This document shows, one piece after another, positions 1 to 6,419 of a stretch of 8,196 bases of DNA. The notes under the pieces are model-generated. The model did not search any database and was not told where the DNA came from. It saw nothing but the letters and a program-made list of their open reading frames with translations. Numbering within the stretch: the first letter of the stretch is position 1; each line of letters opens with the position of its first letter. Source of the DNA: Chthoniobacter sp. (GTDB lineage Bacteria; Verrucomicrobiota; Verrucomicrobiia; Chthoniobacterales; Chthoniobacteraceae). The stretch is taken from NCBI GenBank assembly GCA_025352865.1, contig JANXSB010000098.1:1-8196 (forward strand). Reading direction: 5' to 3'. The translations under genes and the position numbers were made by a program.

Positions 1-1266
1 CAGCAGCCCTTGCTGGAGCGCGGCGTGTTTCAGGAACTCGGCGGCGCGAGGGCTGTCGGCGAAAAGGCGGAGCGCGGCGACTTCCACGCGCTGGTTGGTC
101 AGCGGGGCGCGCAGGGTTTTGAAGCCGGTCCAGCGCGTTTCATCGGCGGCGATGGCGAGGGGAAAGAAGACGTTGGCGAGCATTTCGGTGACGCGCGATT
201 CGCCGACGAGGGCCATGCGTTTCGCGGCGGGCTTTGAGCTGACGGTGTAGTGGAAATCCCAGTACTCGTCGCCGAGCTTGGCGAAGAATTCGTGGATCGC
301 CGCGGGCTCGCCGTGGTCACGGAGCGCGCGGATTTTCGGCCAGTGGCGGACGATCTCCGCGAGCGCGGCGAGCCGGCGCTGCGGATGGTTCACCGGGCGC
401 TGCCCGCTCATCCGCCAGAGCTTCGGCGCGATTGCGAGTCGCTCGAACTCCGCGCGGCGCGGCCACCATTTTTCCCAAAGCCCGCGCAGATACGAGCGCG
501 TGGGTGCGTCGAAGGCGGCGAGGTCGGTCGCGGGGAGAAAACCGCTCACGCCGAAGAGCAGCGCGGCGGCGTCGCCTTTGCGCAGCAGCCGCAGCGGGAG
601 GCGCTGGGCGAGGAGGGTGAAAGGGAGCTTGTTGCTTTTGTAGCCGAGCGTCGCGGCGAGCGCCTGGAAGAGTGCCTCGTCCGCGCCGTGCAGCTCGACG
701 AGCGTCGCGAGCGCGGCGGCTTTTTTCCGCAGCCGATACTGCGCGGCACCGAGCAAAACCTCGCGCGCATTTTCCTCCGAAAGCTCGCGCAGCGGCGCGC
801 AGCACCGCCCCGGAATGGCCGCGGGCAAAGGATTCGGCGGCTCACCCGCGAGGCTGGCCACGTCGAGCAGAACCTGCGGCACATTGCGATGCCGCGCGGT
901 GCGGGTGAAAAATTCGCCGCCGCCCGCGCGCGTGAAAACGTGCAGCACCACGTTTTCGTAATCGGGATTTTCCGCGTGCCCGTGCCGCTCCCAATCGCGC
1001 GCCTCGGGATCGAGTTCGATGCTCCCCCGCGCCGGCGCACCGCCGTCCAGCGACACCGCCGACTCCGCGAAATCCGGCCCCGCCTCGCGGTTCCACACGC
1101 CGAACTGCACCACCCGCGCCGTCCCGCCAGCGACCGTCCGAAACTCGCGCCCGAAATCCCCCGCGAACCAATGCGCCTGCAGCTCCATTTCCGTCAGCTC
1201 GCGCCGCGCCGGCTGCTCGCGCACGCCCGCGGGCAGCAGCTTCGCGTAGCGGTCGGCGGGATTCAT
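1..1266 (-). CDS. DUF2851 family protein, 3' end cut by the window edge
   Basis: Read on the minus strand from ATG at 1266, this frame stays open for 422 codons to base 1 with no stop, so the C-terminus lies outside the window. Family hallmarks of DUF2851 are visible: FGVWNREAGPDF (about residues 55-66), GSIELDPEARDWERHGH (81-97), YENVVLHVF (103-111), LGYKSNKLPF (207-216) and SGQRPVNHPQRRLAALA (287-303). DUF2851 has no assigned function and is found mainly in Bacteroidota and related groups. There is no signal peptide or membrane segment, so it is probably cytoplasmic. Family members as I remember them are a little over 420 residues and end in a short Cys-containing segment, so only a few tens of residues should be missing. 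The start lies 18 bases after the stop of the TIGR03790 gene, which suggests co-transcription. No clear ribosome binding site precedes it. The family call is confident; the function is unknown. Confidence 0.88.
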   Translation of the reverse strand, partial: MNPADRYAKLLPAGVREQPARRELTEMELQAHWFAGDFGREFRTVAGGTARVVQFGVWNREAGPDFAESAVSLDGGAPARGSIELDPEARDWERHGHAENPDYENVVLHVFTRAGGGEFFTRTARHRNVPQVLLDVASLAGEPPNPLPAAIPGRCCAPLRELSEENAREVLLGAAQYRLRKKAAALATLVELHGADEALFQALAATLGYKSNKLPFTLLAQRLPLRLLRKGDAAALLFGVSGFLPATDLAAFDAPTRSYLRGLWEKWWPRRAEFERLAIAPKLWRMSGQRPVNHPQRRLAALAEIVRHWPKIRALRDHGEPAAIHEFFAKLGDEYWDFHYTVSSKPAAKRMALVGESRVTEMLANVFFPLAIAADETRWTGFKTLRAPLTNQRVEVAALRLFADSPRAAEFLKHAALQQGLL

Positions 1267-1284
1267 CTCGGAAAAAGACGCGCG

Positions 1285-2901
1285 CTATTTTTTCACCGGA
1301 ACCGGCGGCGGAGTCGCAGGTGCCGGCGGGGTCGCCAGCGATTTGAGCAGCTCAGCCGACGGCGATTTCGGCACCGCGGACGCCATGCCCAGCGCGAGCG
1401 TGAGCGCCTCGAGGTCGCGTTTCGCCGCGCGCAGCAGAAAAATTTCGTGGATCGCCACGCGCAGCGCGTCGTCGGTCTTGCCGTAGTACTCCCGCGCCAG
1501 CGCAAAGGATTCCAGCGCGGCCTTTGGGTCATCCGCCGAGACCTGAAGCAGGCCGAGCCCTTCGAGCATCACGCCGCTCCGCAGTTTCTTCCCGTCCTCG
1601 CGCATCGCGTCGTCGCCCTTCGCGCGGGTGGTGGAAAACCAAAGCTGCGCGCCTTTGCGATACTCCGCCCACTCGCCCGTGCGCGGCCGCTCATCGAGAT
1701 CGAGCACGCCTTTGTACGGACGGTAGAGCGGGTCGCCCACGAAGGTCGTCATCCACGAAAGCGTGCGCTCGGACATGTAGGCGCTCTCGGCGAAGGTGAA
1801 GCCGGAGCGCAGGCGGTTGTGGAAAATGTCGAGCTGCGGCGTGAGCGCGAGATACGGCTCATAGACATTGCCGATCGTCGCCGCGGCACCGGCGGAAAGC
1901 AGCGGCCCGACCCAGTTTTGCAGCGGGTCGCGCACCGTCGCGCCGCTGAAGGAATGAATGTGGACGGCCACCGCGCCGCGCACGAACCGGAAGTCCGGGC
2001 GCACAAACGGCCCCGCCACGCGCTCCGTGTACCAGCCAAAATAGAGCGCCGCCTGGCGCATCGGGTAGTTTTCGGGAAACAGCTCCGGCCCGTTGTCCAG
2101 CACCACGGGCGAGCCGCGCCGGCGCGCGTCATGCGCCACGCCGTAGAGCCATTTGTCGCCCTCGGCGTAGCCCTCGGAGGCGATGTTTCGCGCGTCGATG
2201 TAGGCGATGCCGGCGAGCCCGTCCTGCTCCGCCGCGAGCGAGTCGGTAATCATGCGCCGCACAATCTCCGGCGTCGGTCCGTCGAGCCGCGCGACGAGCA
2301 TGATCTCCGGATGGCGGAAATCCGCGGCGGACGAATAGCTGCGGTAATACGGGTTGTTCAGCGCGCCCGAAATCTGCCGCGTGTTCAGCCCGAGCACCGC
2401 CAGTTCCGAATCCACCGCCGCCGCGTTCACCGTCCCGACCGGCGCGGGCGAGGTCACACGGTCGCCGGGATATTTCGGGGATTCCGCGATCTTCAGCGGC
2501 ACGCCGCGCATCAGCGCGATGAAACGGATCTTGTTCGACTCCACCGGCCCCAGCGGATTGTCCGGCTCGCGCAGCTTCCACCAGAAATTCGCGGTCATCG
2601 CCTTGCGCAGCGGCTCGGCGAGCGAGCGGTCGTATTCCGCGCGGCTGATCTCCTCGGTCTTCGCGCATTTCAGCCCGAGCACACGGTCTTTCGCGATCCC
2701 GCGTTTCTCCGCGTAGAAGCGCGCCAGCTCCGCCGAGTCCTTGTCGTTCTCGTTGAAAATCACGAGCGTCGCCGCCGCGTCCGGGTTCTCATTTTTCACC
2801 GCGTCCTCCGCGCGTCCCGCCGCCCCGCAAGCAAGCGCCAGAGCCAGTCCCGCCGCCACGGAGTAAACCTGAAATCTGAAACCTGAAACTTGAAATCCCA
2901 T
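1285..2901 (-). CDS. TIGR03790 family exported protein
   Basis: A 538-residue protein resembling the TIGR03790 family of uncharacterised proteins from Planctomycetes, Verrucomicrobia and relatives. Recognisable blocks are LVIFNENDKDSAELARFYAEKRGI (46-69, exported-domain start), EEISRAEY (83-90), IRFIALMRGVPLKI (125-138), ARLDGPTPEIVRRMI (204-218), GAAATIGNVYEPYLALTP (338-355) and LSWMTTFVGDPLYRPY (381-396). Residues 16-28 form a hydrophobic signal-peptide core with a likely cleavage after GRA (31), so it is probably periplasmic or outer. Residues about 442-510 look TPR-like, and the tail (524-538) is rich in Pro and Ala. The ATG shares one base with the stop of the upstream hydrolase gene; a GTG one codon earlier (2904) gives a four-base overlap, and a GAGG at 2916-2913 lies 8 bases before that GTG and 11 before the ATG. 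The first dozen codons come from a heptamer repeat. The function is unknown; a gingipain-like fold is my inference. Confidence 0.88.
   Translation of the reverse strand: MGFQVSGFRFQVYSVAAGLALALACGAAGRAEDAVKNENPDAAATLVIFNENDKDSAELARFYAEKRGIAKDRVLGLKCAKTEEISRAEYDRSLAEPLRKAMTANFWWKLREPDNPLGPVESNKIRFIALMRGVPLKIAESPKYPGDRVTSPAPVGTVNAAAVDSELAVLGLNTRQISGALNNPYYRSYSSAADFRHPEIMLVARLDGPTPEIVRRMITDSLAAEQDGLAGIAYIDARNIASEGYAEGDKWLYGVAHDARRRGSPVVLDNGPELFPENYPMRQAALYFGWYTERVAGPFVRPDFRFVRGAVAVHIHSFSGATVRDPLQNWVGPLLSAGAAATIGNVYEPYLALTPQLDIFHNRLRSGFTFAESAYMSERTLSWMTTFVGDPLYRPYKGVLDLDERPRTGEWAEYRKGAQLWFSTTRAKGDDAMREDGKKLRSGVMLEGLGLLQVSADDPKAALESFALAREYYGKTDDALRVAIHEIFLLRAAKRDLEALTLALGMASAVPKSPSAELLKSLATPPAPATPPPVPVKK
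2869..2896. repeat. Tandem heptanucleotide repeat in the start of the TIGR03790 gene
   Basis: On the plus strand, four adjoining heptamers read CTGAAAT, CTGAAAC, CTGAAAC and TTGAAAT, with a possible decayed copy just before at 2862-2868. On the coding strand they encode the residues after the start Met (GFQVSGFRFQ), upstream of the hydrophobic core of the signal peptide. The unit is 7 bases, so gain or loss of one copy would shift the frame. Similar translated strings occur at spurious N-termini in repeat-rich genomes, so this may be one copy of a dispersed repeat family. Confidence 0.85.
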
Positions 2902-3680
2902 CACGTTTCGATCCTCATTCCGTCATACGCCACGCGCACACCCGCGGGCAGTTCCGCCTCGGTTTCAGCGTGCATCAAGTCGTGGCAAAGGTGGGTGAAC
3001 CACGTCTGCCCCGGCTCCACTTTTTCCGCCAGCGCGAGCGCTTCCTGCACGTTCATGTGGGTCGGGTGGGGCTTGTGGCGCAGGGCATCGACGATGAGAT
3101 GCCGCACTCCGCGGATTCGTTCAATCGCCGCGTCGGGCACGGTTTTGCAATCGCTCAGGTAGGCCGCCAGCGGCACGCCGCCGCGCGAGAAAAGATAGCC
3201 GTTCACCGGCGTGCGCCCGTGCTCCACCGGCAGCGGGGTCACCTCCGTCGCGCCGAGGGTGAACGGCCCCGCAATGACGTGCGGCACCGGCAGCATGTAG
3301 CCCGGCCAGCGGTTCTCCCCGTTGAACGCGAAGACAAACACGCGCTGCAAATCGCGCATCGTCTCCGCCGATGCGTGGACGGGCAGCTCGCGCCCGCCCT
3401 GGCAGAACACGCGCAGGTCATCGAAGCCCATGATGTGATCCGTGTGCGCGTGCGTGAACACGACCGCATCCACGCGCCGCACGCGCTCGCGCAGCGCCTG
3501 CGCGCGAAAATCCGGCCCCGTGTCCACGACCCACGCGGCTTCCGGCGTCTCGATGTAGAGCGAGGCGCGCGTGCGGGCATCGCGCGGATCGGGCGAGCGG
3601 CAGACCGCGCAGTCGCAGCCGATCATCGGCACTCCCTGCGAAGTCCCGGTGCCGAGGAAAGTGATCGTGAGTGCCGGCAT
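2901..3680 (-). CDS. PhnP-like MBL-fold metallo-hydrolase
   Basis: A 259-residue metallo-beta-lactamase-fold hydrolase close to the PhnP / RNase Z-like branch. The N-terminus reads ITFLGTGTSQGVPMIGCDC (6-24), with Cys22, Cys24 and Cys27 in the CxCxxC arrangement that binds a structural zinc in PhnP. The catalytic metal motif THAHTDH places His78, His80, Asp82 and His83. Further candidate ligands are His154 (PVEHG), Asp177 (YLSDCK), His208 (HPTHMN) and the His230/His233 cluster (FTHLCHDL). PhnP of the C-P lyase pathway cleaves phosphoribosyl cyclic phosphate, but no phn gene is present here, so the substrate is unknown; another phosphodiester is likely. No signal peptide, so cytoplasmic. The start at 3680 gives the expected beginning of the fold; the longer reading frame to 3806 would translate the dispersed repeat and is rejected. 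It heads the minus-strand gene set, and its stop overlaps the next start. Confidence 0.9.
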   Translation of the reverse strand: MPALTITFLGTGTSQGVPMIGCDCAVCRSPDPRDARTRASLYIETPEAAWVVDTGPDFRAQALRERVRRVDAVVFTHAHTDHIMGFDDLRVFCQGGRELPVHASAETMRDLQRVFVFAFNGENRWPGYMLPVPHVIAGPFTLGATEVTPLPVEHGRTPVNGYLFSRGGVPLAAYLSDCKTVPDAAIERIRGVRHLIVDALRHKPHPTHMNVQEALALAEKVEPGQTWFTHLCHDLMHAETEAELPAGVRVAYDGMRIET

Positions 3681-3857
3681 GCGTTGGAGCGCGGACGCTA
3701 GCAGCCGGTGCCGCGTAGGCGAAAGGCGAAAGCGCGGATGGAAAAAACGAACTGTCATTCTGAGCGGAGCGGAGGCTTTGCGCAGCGAAGCCCCTGCCGC
3801 TCCCACTACGCTTCCCGTTTGTGCCCTTTCCGCGAACGCGATACGCTCCGCGGCGGC
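3681..3857. promoter_or_regulatory. Divergent intergenic region between the hydrolase and kinase genes
   Basis: These 177 bases separate two genes read away from each other, so promoters for both the hydrolase set (minus) and the kinase (plus) should lie here. I see no convincing sigma-70 -35/-10 pair and no purine-rich ribosome binding site before either start. The main structure is the hairpin repeat at 3754-3802. The role as a promoter region is inferred from gene orientation only. Confidence 0.45.
3754..3802. repeat. Dispersed hairpin repeat of the GTCATTCTGAGCG type
   Basis: The sequence opens with GTCATTCTGAGCGGA (3754-3768) and folds into an imperfect hairpin. GAGCGG (3762-3767) pairs with CCGCTC (3797-3802). 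After a two-base bulge, 3770-3772 pairs with 3794-3796 including one G-T wobble; after an A/C mismatch, GGCTT (3774-3778) pairs with AAGCC (3788-3792), leaving a nine-base loop. Short repeats beginning GTCATTCTGAGCG are widely scattered in intergenic DNA of many bacterial genomes and give spurious protein strings such as CHSERS and SAPLRMT, both of which appear here when the repeat is translated. The role is unknown. Confidence 0.7.
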
Positions 3858-6347
3858 ATGTCAGAAACCGAGACGAAATCCCGCGCCCCGCGCATCCCGA
3901 ACCACGAAATGATCCGGGCCATCGGGCGCGGGTCGTACGGTGAAATCTGGCTGGCTCGCTCGCTCACGGGGACGTGGCGCGCGGTGAAGATCGTGGACCG
4001 GCGGACGTTTGAGAGCGACAAGGCCTTTCAGCGCGAGTTCGAGGGCATGTCGAAATTCGAGCCGATCTCGCGCGGCGATGCGGGCTTCGTGGACATCCTC
4101 CACGTCGGGCGCGAGGAGGGCGGGCATTTTTTCTACTACGTCATGGAGCTGGCCGACGACCACCTCGGCAGCGGCCCGATCGACCCCGCGCGCTATGCAC
4201 CGAAGACGCTGAAGAGCGAGCTTTCGCGGCGCTCGCGGCTGCTCGCGGATGAGTGCGTGACGATCGGCCTGTCGCTCTCGAAGGCGCTGGCCGCCTTGCA
4301 CGCGGAGGGGCTGGTGCATCGCGACATCAAGCCGGCGAACATCATTTTCGTCGGTGGCGAGCCGAAGATCGCGGACATCGGGCTGGTCGCGGCGAGCGGG
4401 CAGGCGTCGTACGTGGGCACGGAGGGCTACGTGCCGCCGGAGGGGCCGGGCAGCGTGCAGGCGGACATCTACAGCCTGGGAAAAGTGATCTACGAAATCG
4501 CGATGGGAAAAGACCGGATGGATTTTCCGGCGGTGAGCACGCGGCTCGCGGAGCTGCCAGACAAGGCGATGCTCATGCAACTCAACGAGGTGCTTTTGCG
4601 CGCCTGCGCAAACGATCCAGCCGAGCGCTACGCGACCGCGGAGGAGATGCACGATGACCTCCTGCGCTTGCGCGACGGGCGTCCGCTCGCGACGCGCATG
4701 CGGCGGCGGTGGCCGATATTTGCGGGCCTCGGCACAGCGCTGGCGCTCGTCGGCGCGGGCTGGCATTTTGCGCACACTGGCGCGGAGCGTGGCGGCGTGA
4801 TGATCGAGACGGAGCCGCCGGGCGCGATGATCGTGATGGACGGGCGGATGCTGCGCGCGCCTGCGCAGTTCGCGGATCTGACGGTCGGAAAGCACTCCGC
4901 CCATGTGATGCTCAAGGACTACGAGCAGGTGGATGTGAAGTTCGACGTGCCGGCCAACACCGAAGCGCATCCGGCGAAGCTGCGGCTCACGCATTGTCGC
5001 GGCGCGGCGGAGCTGGCATCGGTGCCGGCAGGCGCGGAGTTCGAGCTGCGGCAGGGCGATGTGGTGATGAAAACGGGGACGACTCCGGCGGCGCTCGCGG
5101 AGCTGCCGACAGGCGAATATCAAGTGCTGATGAGGCTCGATGGGCGGGAGCAGACCGCGCCGCTGGAAATCACGCGCGATGAAAAGACGCCGGTGCAGAT
5201 CGAATTCGCATCGGGCAAAATCGCCGTCACCAGCACGCCGCCGGGTGCGGAGATTTTTGCCGACGGAAAACCGGCCGGCACCGCGCCCGCCGAACTCGCG
5301 CTCGCGGAAGGCGCGCACGAGATCGTAGCGAAATACCGCACCTGGCCGGAGCAGCGGCGCACGGTGCCGGCGGAGCGTGCACAGACGAACGCGGCGGCGT
5401 TCGAGTTCATCGGCGGGAGCGTGAAGATCACAAGTTCGCCGGGCGGCGCGACGGTGTTCGCAAACGGCATGGAAGCCGGGCACACGCCGCTGCTCATCGA
5501 GGATCTCGAACCGGGCAAGGTGCGCTACGAGCTGCGGCTCGCCGGTTTCAAGAACCTGGAGGTCAGCGGCACGGTGCAGGCGGAGGGGCAGACGTTTCTG
5601 CCCGCGCGTTTCGTCACGCGCGCGGGGCCGGTGCGTGGGCTGCCGTGGGAGAACAGCCTGGGCATGAAGTTCGCCCCGGTCGGTGAGGTGCTCACCGGAA
5701 TCTGGCCCGTGCGGGTGCGGGATTACGAGGCGTTTTGCGCCGACAAGGCGCGCGCGCGGCCGATGCCGGATTTCGCGCAGGACGGCACGCATCCCGTGGT
5801 GCGGGTGAGCTGGGAGGACGCGACCGCGTTTTGCGAATGGCTGACCGCGAAGGAACTCGCCGCCGAGCGGCTCGAAGACGGCCAGCACTACCGCCTGCCT
5901 ACCGACGCTGAATGGAGCGCCGCCGCCGGCCTGCCTGACGAAGGCGGCGCGACGCCCGAGCAGCGCGACGGAAAAATCCGCGATTTCCCGTGGGGCAAGG
6001 CGTGGCCGCCGCCGCCGGGCGCGGGCAATTTTGCCGACGGCGCGACGAAGCGCGGCGCGGGCATTCCCGGCTACCGCGACGGCTTCGCACAGACCTCGCC
6101 CGTGGGCAGCTTCGCCGCGAATCGCGCGGGCCTTTTCGACATGAGCGGCAACGTCTGGCAATGGTGCGCCGACAGCTACAAGGGCGGCACTGCGGGCGCG
6201 CGCGACTGGGGAGTGCTGCGCGGCGGTTCGTGGGGCACGGCCGCGCCGGGCGAACTGCGCGCGTCGTATCGCAATGTGATCGATCGTTCGGAGCGCGATG
6301 TGATTTTCGGCTTCCGCTGCGTGCTCGTGCCGGGAACGGGGCTGTAG
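3858..6347 (+). CDS. Membrane Ser/Thr protein kinase with PEGA repeats and FGE-like domain
   Basis: An 829-residue transmembrane Hanks-type kinase. The kinase domain (about 17-270) shows the glycine loop GRGSYGEI (23-30), Lys44 in AVKI, the catalytic loop HRDIKPAN (154-161), DIG in place of DFG (173-175), GTEGYVPPE with PPE in place of APE (187-195), and DIYSLG (203-208). An Arg-rich stretch (280-284) precedes one membrane span (285-305), placing the kinase inside and the rest outside. Four PEGA-like repeats follow at about 313-378, 384-450, 454-517 and 522-586; the second is the most divergent. Residues 597-829 form an FGE-sulfatase/SUMF1-like domain: NSLGMKFAPV, VVRVSWEDATAFCEWL, YRLPTDAEW, GLFDMSGNVWQWC, LRGGSWG, FGFRC. 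The cysteines used by true FGE near RGGSW are absent, so it probably binds a ligand rather than making formylglycine. The start at 3858 was chosen because the longer frame only translates the upstream repeat. It likely senses an envelope signal; its targets are unknown. Confidence 0.93.
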   Translation: MSETETKSRAPRIPNHEMIRAIGRGSYGEIWLARSLTGTWRAVKIVDRRTFESDKAFQREFEGMSKFEPISRGDAGFVDILHVGREEGGHFFYYVMELADDHLGSGPIDPARYAPKTLKSELSRRSRLLADECVTIGLSLSKALAALHAEGLVHRDIKPANIIFVGGEPKIADIGLVAASGQASYVGTEGYVPPEGPGSVQADIYSLGKVIYEIAMGKDRMDFPAVSTRLAELPDKAMLMQLNEVLLRACANDPAERYATAEEMHDDLLRLRDGRPLATRMRRRWPIFAGLGTALALVGAGWHFAHTGAERGGVMIETEPPGAMIVMDGRMLRAPAQFADLTVGKHSAHVMLKDYEQVDVKFDVPANTEAHPAKLRLTHCRGAAELASVPAGAEFELRQGDVVMKTGTTPAALAELPTGEYQVLMRLDGREQTAPLEITRDEKTPVQIEFASGKIAVTSTPPGAEIFADGKPAGTAPAELALAEGAHEIVAKYRTWPEQRRTVPAERAQTNAAAFEFIGGSVKITSSPGGATVFANGMEAGHTPLLIEDLEPGKVRYELRLAGFKNLEVSGTVQAEGQTFLPARFVTRAGPVRGLPWENSLGMKFAPVGEVLTGIWPVRVRDYEAFCADKARARPMPDFAQDGTHPVVRVSWEDATAFCEWLTAKELAAERLEDGQHYRLPTDAEWSAAAGLPDEGGATPEQRDGKIRDFPWGKAWPPPPGAGNFADGATKRGAGIPGYRDGFAQTSPVGSFAANRAGLFDMSGNVWQWCADSYKGGTAGARDWGVLRGGSWGTAAPGELRASYRNVIDRSERDVIFGFRCVLVPGTGL

Positions 6348-6419
6348 GTTTTGAATAATTACGCACACGTTGCATTCCGGCATTGCCACGCGGGGGCGAA
6401 AACGATTCAGTCTGCGCCC
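6348..6419. other. Short gap between kinase and L,D-transpeptidase genes
   Basis: The gap is 72 bases if the GTG at 6420 is the start. It opens with an AT-rich stretch containing AATAAT (6354-6359), which is close to a -10 box, but there is no matching -35 box at the right distance. No hairpin with a T tract is visible, so read-through from the kinase gene is possible. A GGGGGCGA run around 6392-6399 is too far from the GTG to be a normal ribosome binding site. Confidence 0.3.

Noticed and set aside
250..2886. An 878-codon open frame on the plus strand
   Set aside because: It is antisense to the DUF2851 and TIGR03790 genes. Its product is Arg/His/Ala-rich with no recognisable motif, as expected of the mirror frame of GC-rich coding DNA, while the minus frames carry clear family motifs.
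3681..3806. N-terminal extension of the hydrolase to 3806
   Set aside because: The added residues are a translation of the dispersed repeat (the SAPLRMT-type string), and the conserved fold begins right after the Met at 3680.
3708..3857. N-terminal extension of the kinase to 3708
   Set aside because: The extra 50 residues translate the same repeat (CHSERS-type string) and have no relation to kinases; the ATG at 3858 lies shortly before the glycine loop.
6351..6419. TTG start at 6351 for the L,D-transpeptidase
   Set aside because: It would place 23 unlikely residues before a good signal peptide; the GTG at 6420 starts directly at the positively charged n-region.
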